Source: Corallium rubrum (taxonomy: Eukaryota > Cnidaria > Anthozoa > Scleralcyonacea > Coralliidae). From it: 64,000 nucleotides of DNA. The DNA lies in contig OZ036001.1 of NCBI GenBank assembly GCA_964035015.1, positions 13,987,422 through 14,051,421 on the forward strand, in the 5' to 3' direction. How positions within the stretch are numbered: position 1 is the first letter of the stretch; each line of letters starts with the position of its first letter. A model generated the notes under the pieces. That model saw only the letters and a list, made by a program, of their open reading frames with translations. It was not told where the DNA came from and made no database searches. Positions 36,619 to 49,971 of this stretch are shown piece after piece. The translations under genes were made by a program, and so were the position numbers.

Positions 36619-37706
36619 AAATTTACAATTTGCAGTAATTTACAATCCCACAACAACCTTAATAAAAATTAAATAGTAAAACTATACGAATTTAAATAAA
36701 AATAACTGTATATAAAAATGTGTATGAACACTATACATAAAAACTATACAATCGGATATACAGCTATATAGGAAACTGGGAAGCTATGCGAAAGCTTGGC
36801 GAAACAAAAACGTTTTAACTAACTGCTTAAAACAATCTACAGATGTACAACTTCTAAAAGATAAGGCAAACTGAAGGTTCCTTCGGTGTCATGAAGGAAC
36901 AGGGGCAGCGGAAGATGTTTTTGAGTGTGAGTGTGGGGGTGCTCGTGGATTTGCCACAACCTCTTATAGGGGGATATGGGGGTATGCTCCCCCTGAAAAT
37001 GTTGAATCTTTAGATTACCTGGAAGTCATTTTAGGCTATTCCCAGGACACACTAATCAAAGCTGCTAGAATAACTTTTATATATTCCAACTTTATTTCAA
37101 GAATTAACAAACATTGATTTTTTAACTAACGTATACTCGCGTCAATTTAAAAATTCTGTCAGGCTGCTTAAGCCTTTTTAATTCAACACGTCTAATATGT
37201 ATACAGCCGTATATTGTGCATGTACCTATAACATATTAGCTGAAGTCATAGAAAACTATAATTTGTCAAAATTTTGTGGCGGCGAAAACTATCTGTTGCC
37301 CCCACATGTAAAAACTTGTGGGGACAATCCTAACCAGAGTATCAGGCCCTTCTTTTTCTTCTGGGGACTGGGGCGGAGAACGGAGAGAAAAGAAATGTGA
37401 TTAAAGCAACACGATCTCTTACCAAAATTAAGTGTAATATCTTAATTGTAAAATAGGGCTCGAATTAAGACATGGCCTTAATTTTGAAATAGGGTACAAT
37501 TAAGACATGGCCTTAATTTATCTGTCCCACAAGCGGGATGTTAAACTTGAACACATAAAGCTAAAAATCCTAGAGGGGTGTTGTGGTCGGGGTTTGAGAG
37601 GTGGGTCATTTTTCCGGAGGGTTGTGACTTGGTTAGGGTCCGGGGTTTTTTGGCTACCGGGCGGTTGTGGTTAGGGGTTGGGGTATGGGAGATGAGTTTT
37701 CATTTA
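36619..37706. other. stretch with dispersed repeat scraps only
   Basis: GGGGGTATGCTCCCCCTGAA near 36975 belongs to a dispersed repeat also seen near 39440, 45280 and 60090. The phrase GACATGGCCTTAATTT is duplicated at 37470 and 37503. No gene recognised. Confidence 0.4.
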
Positions 37707-37766
37707 AAATTAAGGATTATCCTTAATTCTAGGCGAGTTGAGAATTAAGGATAATCCTTAATTTTG
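37707..37766. repeat. perfect short palindrome
   Basis: AAAATTAAGGATTATCCTTA on the left and its complement on the right around a TCTAGGCGAGTTGAG spacer. Confidence 0.8.
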
Positions 37767-38129
37767 GATGTGAGGTCGACCTGGATTAAAGTGCTTATAT
37801 CACTTGTGGGGTTTTAACGTATTTGAATAGAGCAAAAAAAGTTAGTTAATAAGTTATTTTTCCGTTTTTGATTTACTTTAATAGTTTCTGAGATATAAGC
37901 CTTTAAACATGCCAATTTCGGCTTTTCGGCAAAATTTCCGTCGTTCATTTTGGGGGCCTGGGACTCAGGAACGAGTCAATCCAAAACAACTACGTTTCGG
38001 CTTACTAATTCACAAAAACACATATATTTGATCAATGACGAGTCAGTACAAATCCAAGTAATTGTCAACGTATTGAAATTTTTTTTTTGGTGAATCGTGC
38101 GAATTCGGGAAGTTCAACAAAACTAGGCA

Positions 38130-38640
38130 TGATAGCGAACATACAATCCTGGACAAAAGTGCTTGGGACACATGCGACACTATGCGACAAGGATTGTCTG
38201 AAAATGACGAATTTATGAATTTTCAATAAAACACAGCATTTTAACTTCGTAACATTGCAAAAGATAAGCAGTTTAATAAAAGAGCCCCCGTCTCTGCTCC
38301 CCCTTACCCCCTCAATGCATGGGGAAGGGATCACTGGAGCAGAGTCTCCGCAGAGTTCCCACCCGCACCGGTACCCCCCGCACGAGAACTCTTATTTCAT
38401 TTCCACATTCACCGAACCATCTATACACCACAAACAATGTGTTGCTCATGCATGTGGGAGCGTATTGTATCATTTTGGAACAAACTGCGCAGAATCATCG
38501 CGTTCAAATTGGGTTTTTTCTTCGATTCTGTCTAATTCGCCATTTTCAGACAATCATGGACAAAAGTGCTTGGGACACTATGCGACAATTGGCAAAATGG
38601 GCAAAGTGTCCCAACAATTTTGTCCAGGATTGTGGGTATA
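38130..38640. mobile_element. inverted-repeat element (CAATCCTGGACAAAA)
   Basis: Left CAATCCTGGACAAAAGTGCT and right ACAATTTTGTCCAGGATTG. GATTGTCTGAAAATG at 38192 pairs with CATTTTCAGACAATC at 38532. The repeat GGACAAAAGTGCTTGGGACA occurs twice. Confidence 0.45.
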
Positions 38641-38749
38641 ATTGGAAGGGGAAGGGGACGGGAACTGGTTAGGATCTTAAAACGATGTTACGAAACCGGA
38701 AACGATGTTTGCACAACTAGTCAAGCGCGAGACATTTTACGGCTATAGC

Positions 38750-40540
38750 TACCTCGTACCCAGGCGCGATTGAGGGGGGAGTGCGCAAGGGGCGATGGGA
38801 TAGGAGAAGTGCACTCTTCCCATCAGCCTCATCGCCATTCTCGTCCCCAGAGCCTCTCCCGTGCAGGCGCGCGGAAAAGGCTCTGGGGGAATCCATATAT
38901 TACCGCGATCTGATTGGTCGTTCAAATTCAAAGGCCAATATATAACGGAGCTTAGTGAATGTTTATAAATAAACAGTATTTGAGACACGAAATCTGACAA
39001 CGAAGCACAATTCTAATCATAGTTCTAATCCGAACAATTTAATCGAACGTTTTTCAAAGCAATCAACCCGTTTATCCGTTTCGGCTTATATAATTAAATC
39101 AAACACAGAAGGCAGACCAATTTTAAAAACTATCTCTTTAACTCTTTCTTGTCCGAATTGGTCTTTAGTATTTTATTCTGGCTAACGCCAGACGATTTTA
39201 TTCACTTCTGGGGAAGCCCCCGGACAGGAATGAGTTAAACCGATAGGCCATAGACGATAGACAGCACACTGCAGGCTGTTCGTGCATGCATATTAACGAG
39301 GGAAATTTTGGAGGTCAAAAATTACTTCTACTCTTTCTGACGCCTAAATCATGTGATTTAAAACCTTTATACGTGGGTCAAAAGTGTCCTCAATGCAGAA
39401 AATGCCATTTTACAGATACAAAGTTCAAAAATTTCCCGCGGAGCTATGCCCCCGGACTCCCCTAGATTTGTGTCGTAACTTTATCTAAAACTTTATCTAC
39501 GAAGTCGTAAATTTTAATGTCTTTTGCCTCACCGAGTAAACGCGGCGATGATCCACACTCGACAAGGACCTTCTTCGAACGGAATCTACCACAATCAGAA
39601 TTGTTCCAAAGTCAAACGAGTCAATACGAGACAGAATCGAAAACGAAGGAAAGTTATATTCCATACACTGTCGATGATCTCGTGTCCAACTCCCAAACCG
39701 CGAACTTAAGCGCATGCGCTTTAGAAAGAACACCAAAGAATCTTAGTGTTCCGGTTTTGGATTCTCCCAGAGCCTTTTCCGTGCGCCAGCACGGGAGAGG
39801 CTCTGGGAACGAGAATGCCTCATCGCGCGACACCCTCCTCCCCAAAACGACACCTGGGCACGAGGCAGCGGCTAGCTTTGCATTGATGACGGAGACTACT
39901 CAAACCTGTCAAAAAATGGGAAACGATTGACGAGAAGAGGACGTCGGTGTAATCACGGTTTAATAGGATTTAGAAGAGTCGATAAACGGAATTATCAACT
40001 AAAAGTTATTTTTATATATAGCCTGCGTCACAGAGCTGTGTCTGTTGCATCAGCGCCAAATTGCGTGTTCTATAATTTATTCCGATTTTGTAATTCAGCA
40101 GTACTCGTGGCAACTAACCATATGACTATATATTCGTATAAAGAGTAAAAGCTGATCGATTAATAAGACATTCGAAGCCTCACAGAAAGGTATTAATAAA
40201 GCGAGCCAGCAAACAAAGAGCAGACTAAAATAATAAAGTATCGTATATCACTGTGATGTTTGGAATTTTTCTTGATAGTAGCTACGTGACAGAACACGAA
40301 AAGCGGCGCTGACACAGGCTATGACGTAATAGGCTATTGCGTATACCGATGGTGTGAATTTAGGTATATGAAGCGAGAATTAAGTCTTATTTGAAAGAAC
40401 ACTAGTCAAACAGTATTGATAGCAACATTGCATTTAGCAAGTTGCTAAAAATACACATTCTCTCTTTCTTTGAATAGGTTAGGATCAAATGAGGCCAGAA
40501 GTTACTGTGTGAAAATATATATAAAATATTTATTTATCAA
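38750..40540. other. repeat-rich stretch without a recognised gene
   Basis: Contains foldback repeats with CCCAGAGCCTTTTCC (38855-38890, 39760-39815), a CGTCTGGCGTTAGC-family fragment on the minus strand (39165-39236) and part of a TTAA-type MITE arm (40360-40430). The 137-codon frame at 39517-39930 crosses the 39760 foldback and has no recognisable domain. Confidence 0.45.
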
Positions 40541-40545
40541 GCTTT

Positions 40546-40754
<209 letters not shown>

Positions 40755-41265
40755 AACAAGCATGAAGTTCTATTGAAAGTCAGAACAACTATAACTCTAC
40801 CTAAACTACATGTTATGTGAAGTTCGATATTTAAAATTAATGCGAATTTTTAGCAAGTTGCCAAGGAGTCGCTGTGTATCGTTACCAAGTCAACATCGCA
40901 ATGTTGCTGTCAGTATACATCAGTTTCCGACCCAATTATGATGCACTATGGGATAGATTGTTGCTGCCTCCCAACCAGGGAAGCAGCACACTATTCTTGA
41001 CATCTCTCTTGGGTTACTATGCGTTACTCGTGCTCAGTCTTTTTGCCGAGCTATGTATGGCTTGCGTAATCAATTTTCGGATTTGGAGATGTTTCTGAAC
41101 CCCTCTGACCATGCCAACACATTGGCTGCAGTGCGCTATCCACTTTTACACGTTTTGCTCGCATAATTTCCTTGTGGTCGAAGCTGTTCAAGACTCAACA
41201 AGACGCCTGGTCAGGCGTTCACTCGCCACTCGGGCAAGGTCGTGTGGTAAAGAACGTCCGGTTTG

Positions 41266-42016
41266 TATGACGTGCCAAGGTCGACAATATTAGTTACCCC
41301 AAATATATTTTAATATAACTCCATAAATATAATACGAAAGCCATAAATATAATGCCAATTACCCAAATATGATACAAACTTCTCAAATATAATACCAATT
41401 ACCCAAATATAATCTATGACGTGCCAAGGTAGACAATATTAGTTACCCCAAATGTATTTAAAACGGACCTCGCAAATATAGTACGAAAGCCATAAATATA
41501 ATACCAATTTCCCAAATATAATACGAACTTCCCAAATATAATACGAACTTCCCAAATATAATACCAATTACCCAAATATAATACGAACTCCCCAAATATA
41601 ATACGAACTTCCCAAATATAGTACGAATTTCACAAATATAATATGAATTTCTCAAATATAATACGAACTTCCCAAATATAATACGAACTTCCCAAATATA
41701 GTACGAATTTCACAAATATAATATGAATTTCTCAAATATAATACGAACTTCCCAAATATAATACGAACTTCCCAAATATAGTACGAATTTCACAAATATA
41801 ATACCAATTACCCAAATATAATACGAACTTCCCAAATATAATACCAATTACCCAAATATAATACGAACTTCCCAAATATAATACGAACTTCCCAAATATA
41901 ATACCAATTACCCAAATATAACACGAACTCCCCAAATTAAATATAATACGAACTCCCCAAATTAAATATAATACGAACTTCCCAAATATAATACGAACTT
42001 CCCAAATATAATACCA
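41266..42016. repeat. 20-bp tandem array with leader, short copy
   Basis: Two leader copies (41266 and 41417), TGACGTGCCAAGGT followed by GACAATATTAGTTACCCC, precede units of AATATAATACGAACTTCCCA and variants (AATACCAATTACCC). The second leader continues AAAACGGACCTCGCAAATAT, as at 52859. Unit length is 20 bp throughout. Confidence 0.9.
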
Positions 42017-42331
42017 ATTATGTAAATTGCCAATCTTGACGTCACACGTGCGTAACGGATTACAATACTTTAAAAAACTCATTAATAATTCATGAAAAGC
42101 AAGGAAATCAGTACCAACATATCGGTGGTTTTATACCTGATAAAACTTATCGACGTCTGAAAGAATAGATCATTTTCATCTGACGTCACGGCGGCCATAT
42201 TGGTGTACCAAAACAATGAAATGTCGGCCATATTGGTGTACGGTATGGGAATTAGCTCTTTCTTATTCAAATATTTCGTATTGTTTCACCACCCCAAGGG
42301 GGCCACCGATCACGTGAGTGAAAACGATCTA

Positions 42332-42646
42332 CAGGGTGTATAAAAAAAAAGGCTACCCTTAGAAAATATAATTAACATTCTTTTCAAATAACCTATTGTA
42401 TATTGACAGCCCAGGACACCTCTGAAGTCACGGATGCGTAAAAAACAAATGTCGTATACACCTGGGAAATTACGATAACTTCTAAACGTATGAAGGAGCA
42501 TAACTGAAATAAAAATGTTAATTATATTCATATCAGTTCGATTAAAAATGGTTCAACTGACCACAGGGCTGTCAATATACAATAGGTTATTTGAAAAGAA
42601 TGTTAATTATATTTTCTAAGGGTAGCCTTTTTTTTGATACACCCTG
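42332..42646. mobile_element. TA-flanked mariner-like palindromic MITE
   Basis: TA at 42330-42331 and 42647-42648. TIRs CAGGGTGTATAAAAAAAAAG and ...GATACACCCTG. Arms continue as complements through TATTGTATATTGACAGCCC. A decayed relative is at 61574-61827. Confidence 0.75.
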
Positions 42647-42789
42647 TATACTAATGAACATTTGCGACGTTAAATGTTTATTTTGCATATCAAACAATCT
42701 GAAACATCTAGTGTTTGCACAACTTGCTATGATAAGCGGCTAATGCGGCCTAACGGGTGGTCCCACATGGCTAAAATCAGACACTATCC

Positions 42790-42970
42790 GTTCCGATAAT
42801 TCATTACGCATATGTGACGTCAAAATGTTTGGATATCATTTGGATATCAAACAAACTAAAATATCTCAACGAAGCAAGGACACGAAAAACTGCAAAAGAT
42901 GTTACTTTGTCATTTCAAGTGTTCTTTCAAATAAGACTTAATTTTCGCTTCATATACTTAAATTCACACC
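42790..42970. mobile_element. right arm of a TTAA-type MITE
   Basis: GAAAAACTGCAAAAGATGTT, GTTCTTTCAAATAAGACTTA and TTTTCGCTTCATATACTTAA match the family at 6084 and 21954. 40360-40430 looks like a facing left arm about 2.4 kb away, with the TTTC tract and 20-bp array between. Confidence 0.45.
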
Positions 42971-43022
42971 AATATACGCAAGGCTTTTAGCTTATGTTAT
43001 TCTTTACCATCACAAAAAATAA

Positions 43023-43545
43023 CTTTTATTGTTATATAGCTAGAGTTTCGCTGGATACAACGATGACTGTCATTGGTTGGTTTGTGGTCACATGACCTTA
43101 GCTAAATCAATGTCTACCGAGCGGGCATTAATTGCGAACTTATTGCCTGCTCGGGCAATACGTTTTCAATTGTCGACCGCTAGATCTTTGAACTCTTCAC
43201 GGTTTCCTATAAAGAAAAGCTTGTTTGGTAAGAAAAAAAGAATATTTATAGGTCTTCAAAGCATGTGTGAAGATTAACTGGAGAAATGTATTGCTGTTCT
43301 TTTGTTCTGAGACTTATATTTGTTTGGTTGAAGTGAAATTACGGAGTCAGGCGAAATGTTTTGGTAAGTCTTAGCGTTTGTCTTTTGTGTACTTTCCCTT
43401 GAGTGATAAACGTCGAAATTATTCAGCGAAACTCAAGATATATAACAAAACACTTAATTAATGTCTGCTCCCTCGGGAAACAGTTAGTTTTGTTTTCCCT
43501 AAACTAACTGTTTCCCTCGGGAGCAGACTTAAGTGTATATTATTC
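43023..43545 (+). mobile_element. hairpin-tailed element, TTATATA family, copy c
   Basis: TIRs TTGTTATATAGCTAGAGTTT and ...CGAAACTCAAGATATATAAC, a CCAAT-like box (GTCATTGGTTGG), the shared interior GTTTTGGTAAGTCTT, then a hairpin tail CTCGGGAAACAGTTAGTTTT / AACTAACTGTTTCCCTCGGG. Confidence 0.6.
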
Positions 43546-43735
43546 AATCCGTAAAATGTCTCGCGCTTGACTATACATCAATCAACCAAGTGCTAGAATT
43601 TGAGACGAACCCATCGCCTTTCGTGTCACACTGCTTGTTTGTTTTATATCGTTCACAGATAAGCTGGCTGTTAATAAGGATTAGAAATACGAGGTAAAAT
43701 CTACATTTTGCTAAATATTTTGTAACAGTTCATAA

Positions 43736-43900
43736 ATGATGGAGAACGTTTCTTTGCTCTTGTTTTCTTCATGTATCTACGTATGCGCTGTTCGGTCAGA
43801 CGCAAAGCAATCAATCACAGAAGGAGACGAATGTTCCTTATCTTACACTGAATCAAGCAAAACTTGCTATTTCGACGAAACCTTCAAACGGCAACATTAA
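43736..43900 (+). CDS. possible 54-residue secreted peptide or first exon
   Basis: ATG ATG starts a short frame. Residues 1-23 look like a signal peptide (ENVSLLLFSSCIYVCAV hydrophobic core). The rest is polar with two cysteines (DECSLSYTESSKTCYFDETF) and ends at TAA. No homologue is recognised. The frame is short enough to be chance. It could also be the first exon of a longer gene whose remaining exons I do not see. Confidence 0.25.
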   Translation: MMENVSLLLFSSCIYVCAVRSDAKQSITEGDECSLSYTESSKTCYFDETFKRQH

Positions 43901-45004
43901 CACTTAATTCTTGTTGCGCCCGTTCACCCAAGAAAAGAACGGGAGTATTGGGCACTTGCTAGACCAAGGCTTGGGACCGAGTTAGATGGTTTCAGCTCAT
44001 CCTGCAGGACGATCATTGCCGTTTTTGAAAAAAACAATTTCGTATTTTCGTATGCACAAAGTATAAACATACAAGCAGTATGCACTAGTAAACCTGGTAG
44101 ACATCTGGTATTGCGATCGCTATTTGCGATCGTTTTGGAGTATTTTTCCAAGCTCTGCACCTTTTAGGTTAACATTACCTTTACTTGCCTAGGATCGACG
44201 AGGGTATTAAACTTTACAAGTGTTGATTGGCCACAATCCACTTGACTTTCCGCAACGCGCAGTATCAAGCATACCGTATCAGTTTTCAAGAAAACTTGAT
44301 CGGTCACGCTGGGCACCGTGAATGTGAACAAGTGGCCCGAACCCGAGGGTAAGCGTACAATATCACTCGCTGGACTTTTCTATTGAACAAATTAAATAGT
44401 TTTCTACTTCGCTGCACATGGAAACTCACAAGGCAAATTAAAGAAACCGCGGTCACTCTGGCGCTAGAATCGTGCTTGCTTAACCCATATCTGTCAACAC
44501 TTCACCTTCCAGGATCTGATAAGCTTTCACACATGGCTTTTAGCCTTCGAATACAAAGAATACTGAGTAAGAAGCGTGAGCACCACTTTGGGCACATTAG
44601 TGCCCGAGCTGATGAGCTCTGACACGGAGCAAAACAGTCCTTATGCAAAAGCACAAGTCCTTAAAAAGTCATAAAACGTTGTATAAAAAACACAAGTTAA
44701 AACTGTAAGATTTTGCTAAATAGTCTTGTCAAAATGCAGGAAATGCCATTTCAGGGAACCAAATTTAAAAAATTTTCCGGACCCCTTACTGGTGCTCAAC
44801 GTCTGGACAAGCGACACATGAAAGTTTATTTAATTTATTTATAGATACTGATTCGCCCATATTTATGTCTAACAACAGACATGTAACTACAAAACTGATG
44901 CAATATGAATTGTGTCAGGAAATCAACTGTAAACAGTATATTCAATCTACTGAGTGTATGCATTTTGAGTATCTATGTGACGTTTGCGTGTTTTGAGTAT
45001 TTTA

Positions 45005-45187
45005 TATGACGTTTACACGGAGCAGACGAATTTGAGACCGGTCTCGAATTCGTCCTATTTCGCCGTGTAAACAGGCGTAACCGGACGAATTCGAGACCGG
45101 TTCGGAATTTTTCTCCGTGTAAACAGGCCGAACCGTACGAATTCGAGACCGGTCTCGAATTCATCCGGTACCGTGTAAACGGGGTCT
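45005..45187. mobile_element. GTTTACACGG MITE, near-complete
   Basis: TTATAT before and after (44 kb side and 45188) may be the target duplication. Ends GACGTTTACACGG and CCGTGTAAACGGGGTC. The unit ATTCGAGACCGGTCTCGAAT occurs twice, with GTGTAAACAGGC between. The left end has lost CCC relative to the right. Confidence 0.65.
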
Positions 45188-46740
45188 TATATGACGTTTT
45201 TTAACCTTTAGAGTCAGTAAAATCTTCCTCCAAAAGCCAAGAAATGGCATTTCAGAGACTCGATTTCAAAATTTCCAAGGGGAGCATGCCCCCAGACCCC
45301 CCTAAAAATTTATTTTGATTTCGGCTCCCCCCCTTTCAAAATCCTGGCTACGTCCCTATGTTCAACAAAATTTTCTAATCTAGGGCAGAGGTCTATAGGA
45401 AACCTTAATAGGCTTTTTTTAAAAGAATCATAATTAAAGTGACTATAAAGTGACTATAAGTGACATAACTAAAGTCTTAACTCTTAAAGTTGATACATAG
45501 TCAATCGAGATATGGTCTGGAAACTCAGCTAAAGTCTTTGGTCTATCTTTTTGTTCGCCTTTATGCATTTTTGTGCACGGTGTACGGTCACTGAACACAT
45601 TGTATTTTAGTATAATGAACGAATTGTCCAATAGCAACGTTTCAGTTCAATCATTCAACCGTGCTATTTAAATATTAATAAACCTAAAACAAAGGATGTG
45701 CACGGTGTAAGGTACGGTTCAACATAAAATCACAGCTCATTATAGGCGCTTTGAAGCTTGCCGAGTTTCCAGACCATATGTCGATTGACTATGGTTGATA
45801 TTAGGAAGATTGGTACATACAATGCATACTATTGTAAAATACACGTAAACAGTGGCGTAGGAAGCAAGTTGACCTTGGAGGGGCATAAATATCTGTTGCA
45901 AAAAGGGCACTTCATGATAAAGTTGGGGGGAGGCACATATTGGTTGCAAAATAATTTGAAAATGGTAAACAACGAACTAAGGAATACATTTCAATGAATT
46001 AAACTTGTAATGTCTTCAACTTTCATGAGTAAAGCATGCATCACAACACAGTTGAATTGTTTTCAATTTTCTTCTATCATAGGTGCAATATGCATGAAAA
46101 ATTTAAAATTTTCAGGAATGGAGTAATAAATACCCACATGTTTCTAATTTCGTAAATAGATATGGGCGAATTATCTAAAATAATCATGATTTTCGCCGAA
46201 TCATTAATGAATCCGTCTGCATTCCTTAGCCTTTGACACCGTAAGATCTCTACCGTTTTGATTTGATTGGTTCGCAGAACACAAAGGTAACAATATTGTT
46301 CTCAGATTTGTGGGGATGTAAAAGCGTCCTCTGAAAACGTCTGTGGAAGGCTAATGCGACACCAGATTTTTTAAATAAATCCAGTTACTGGTTTACCGTT
46401 GACATCCGTTTAAAGCCTTGCTGGCTTATATGGGTCAACACTGAGGGCCATTTACATGCACCTTTTTACATGAACGAGGCCTATTATTTGGACCGGCCTG
46501 AATTTTTGCATTTTGGGCTTTGTTCCAGGTCAGACGGTTCCCGGTGTACAGCCATCAATTTTGGTGTACAGCCATAAATTATATGGCGTACATGCATTTG
46601 GCGTACATTTGGCGTACGTACAATTCTTGTTAAAAGTTACTGGTGTATACCTTCGATCTATATTGCTTGAGATATTTGCTTAGATAAACCCTGTGTCTGG
46701 ACTTTAAACCGCAAGCTTATTATTTACCGTCGGGCGTAGG
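45188..46740. other. stretch with dispersed repeat scraps only
   Basis: TGGCATTTCAGAGACTCGAT...GGGGAGCATGCCCCCAGACC at 45245-45305 is the dispersed repeat also near 39440, 44735 and 60090. GGAAACTCAGCTAAAG and CATATG segments near 45510 and 45770 are loosely inverted. No gene recognised. Confidence 0.4.
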
Positions 46741-47840
46741 AAAAAACAACTTTCCAACTTGGTAATTTTGTTTCTACCAGCTAAAATGATATAAATAAAA
46801 ACCAAGCTTTCGGACTATACGTCCATCCTCAGGGTTAAAATGACTATATGGTAAAACTACATGCATTCATGAAGATTATTAAAGTATTTCGTGGTCTTTT
46901 GTGTTTACATGAGCCGACTGGCCTTCAAAATTCGTGTCAATGGCCTTCCAACTAATGACTATCAGAGAGGCATTATTTCATGTGGTTTGACACCAATCTC
47001 ATTTCAAACAACATATTTAATAAGTTTAAGTTGAGAAGTAAAGTATGCTTATTATGCAAAAAAAAGGAAAAAAGTCTTATAATATGTTTGCGGTCAAGAC
47101 ACATGTCGAAAATCGACGGGGTGACGCGGATTATTTTTTTCTTATTTATTAAGGCAAACCTTATGTGTTCTTCTATAGTGTCGCATTTTAAACTGAGCAT
47201 GTATAGCATCGTCTATGTTTTGATTTATTTATGGAAAATATTTACGTCAAAATATCAACATGCATATAGAGCACTTTGATAATGACCATGCATCACTTCA
47301 AATACTCTTTCATTATGAAAATAAAGATTCTTTTAGTTTGAATTGCAGGCACACAAACGAGACGACGGAAAGGCTTATGAAGATGCACATATTAAAAAGA
47401 ATATTCAAATTAATCGCTATTATGAAAGTGGTTTATGGTAGGCATATTATACGGTTTATGTGATATTCGTGCAGAATTATGCATGCTATACTGCATGTCC
47501 CTTGCAAGCTCAATCTGACTTGACAAGTATATGCAAACATGCACGAATACATCCTGATCGAGCTATCATGCGACCAAATACTTAAAAAGGCTTCGAGTCC
47601 CATGCAGCCAGTATAGGTATTTGAAATCGGACTAAATTAATAAAATTATGATTAAAAACTAATCTTGCATCTTTGCAAGTTTAATCTCACTTTATATAAC
47701 GCCCTCTGCACGCCATGGAAAAAAATTAAAGCTTCGGCCGTTCAACAGAGCGAATAATCAAAGAAGCAATTGTTCTGAGAAGCAGTTTTCCTTCACCAAG
47801 ACAATATTAAACCGCAAACCGCAAAGGGAGCTATAACCGT
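46741..47840 (+). mobile_element. decayed Penelope-like element, family 2
   Basis: Left end: a terminal repeat with a hammerhead on the minus strand (46800-46843). Right part: 47725-47806 matches 57580-57660 of the other decayed Penelope copy (GTTCAACAGAGC, AATAAT, CCTTCACCAAG against CCTCCACCAAG). In between I find no intact RT motif. The inverted 5' hammerhead relative to the coding strand mirrors the intact element at 13-15 kb. Confidence 0.45.
46800..46843 (-). ncRNA. minimal hammerhead ribozyme, second sequence type
   Basis: Minus strand: AACC, core CTGAGGA, stem II GGAC/GTCC with GTATA loop, GAAA, palindromic AGCT, U, then GGTT closing a 4-bp stem I. It has the same minimal, loop-less stem III as the 13-kb copy but different stem I and II sequence. 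Confidence 0.6.
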
Positions 47841-49965
47841 GCAAGCTAAATATGATATTGTATTACGCCAACTATTCTTATGTAATATCTCGTGTACAGC
47901 CACTGAATGTGTATTAATATACGATTATAACGAATATACAATGCATAAAAATGTTTACATACCCAACAGCAGAGTGGTAAGTTCGGTGTCCTCCATGGTC
48001 TATACTGTCTGGCGGTGACCACGGGCAGTTGACATGCAACTGGAGTGCTTTTGGTTGGTCGCTCGATTTATGAGATGAAAGTTAATTGGGTACAAAGTTC
48101 ATATTTTACCGGTTCGTCAGACCATGATATGACCAATGGCATCTCTTCTATTAAAAACTGATAGCTAAACGGATTAATCGCTTTCGACACTTCCTTCAAC
48201 ACGTTCAACATCTCCTTCAACACCGTTCAACATTGTTGAATTCAACATGTTGCAACTTGCAAACCTTTGGCCACCCCCTGTTGAATGATGTTGAAGCATT
48301 GTTCTGAGGTTAGGAAAATCCGCACGATGTGTGAAAGGACTTATAAGACTTTAAGCCTATTTCTCACTAGTCGTACGACAGCCATGCGACGTTCACGCTT
48401 GTCGTAACTAGTCGTAAGAATCCCCCAATCGTCGGCAACCGTCTGGGATGCATTTTACAAATAGAAATGATTCCGATTCTTGCGATGCTTCCGATTGGAT
48501 CGGGCGACTACATCTGGTACGATACTTCAAGTCTTCAAACACGTTCTGTTCACGTGCACTTGTCAATCTGGCAGACGATCGGGAAAGGGAGAAATCTCAC
48601 GATTCTTTCGATCCTCAGTGAGAATCACGATTCCTGGCGAGAACCAGGCTTTAAGCGTTGGTGACCTTGGCGTTGCGGAATGGGATGTGAAATTGGTGAT
48701 TGAAGATAATGCCTTACAAAAGGATATATTTAATTAGGATTACATCACGTTTATGTCTAAGATTAGAGTTTACATATAAGTACAGTAGTGAAAGCTCTTG
48801 TGAAAGATGTGCCATCTTTCGCTGGCAGAGCTTAACTAGTGGAAGCCAAAGGAGCCTTGATATTATTTATCAGTTAATGACGAAGACAAACAGAGCATGT
48901 AAAATATTCAAACTGTCATAAGCAAGATGTAGTAGATCAAACACAAGGAGGAAGAGTGTTTCATCCGATATCCAGTCACCGAGAAGTGGTTGAAAAACGA
49001 TGCGTAAGGTCTGAAGTGTTTTATCTCAAGCTCATTAATAATTCATAAATGAAAAAAAGAAATCAGTACCGAGACGGTGAAGTTAACTGGAAACCCAGTC
49101 TTATAATTAGCATAGAATTTTGCCAACTTTCAACCTGATTTTTTCATAAAATACTGATTTGTTTGAGAAGCTCGATCAAACACTCGAAAGAGTGTTTCAT
49201 CCTCTATCCAGTTAGCGGTTTTCAACATTTCGCTGCCGTTTCACTCACCGAAATAGAAAAATGCATGCACCAATATTATGACAAAAAAACTCACTTTTTC
49301 TTTGACTCACTGATTACGCAATTAACCGGTAACCCCATATACCAGAAAGATATGCACTCAAGAAAAATCACCCCCCTCCCCACCAAGGCCCCAAATTGAA
49401 CAAAGTGCGCTTTGAAGCTGTGCCCCTCCAAGGTCGCAGGCTGGTGATTTGACGCTGTTGACGCATTTGCGGGTTAATTCTGTTTTATATAAGTACGTCA
49501 CTCTGCTCTTGCGTCACAAGTGTGGCTAGTCTTTATCCGTCAGATCTGTGATGGATTTGGTTTATGACGTGATTTATTCTTATACTGTAAGTAATGCACC
49601 TCTTTTTATCCTTTGTAATATCATGTTTGCGGAAATTACGTTTGTTGTCACCTCCGTTGACGTCGGTTTGACATCAAGGGAAGTAGTATTGGTAAAAATA
49701 AATATGAGGTATATTATTAGTTGTTAATGACCTGTGAGAACAAAAGAAATTCCGGCAAACATTACATATCAGCCAGTTAATTAGATTTGACGTCGACCAC
49801 TCGACACAAGAGCGACGGATCTTCCCGCGACGAGTAAAATCGTCTGGTGTTACGTTAGCGACAAAATCTTTTAGAACTCTCAAGGTTTTGCGGATGTCGA
49901 AAAACATAGTATGCAATACTATATACGTAAATGGATAGATATACTAGATATACTGAACTTTAGAT
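47841..49965. other. repeat scraps, no recognised gene
   Basis: TTCAACATTGTTGAATTCAA near 48225 is a short palindrome. GAGTGTTTCATCC occurs at 48955 and 49189 and recurs at 58460. A CGTCTGG repeat fragment lies near 49840. The frames at 48467-48737 and 49163-49399 are not recognised. Confidence 0.4.
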
Positions 49966-49971
49966 TGCCGT

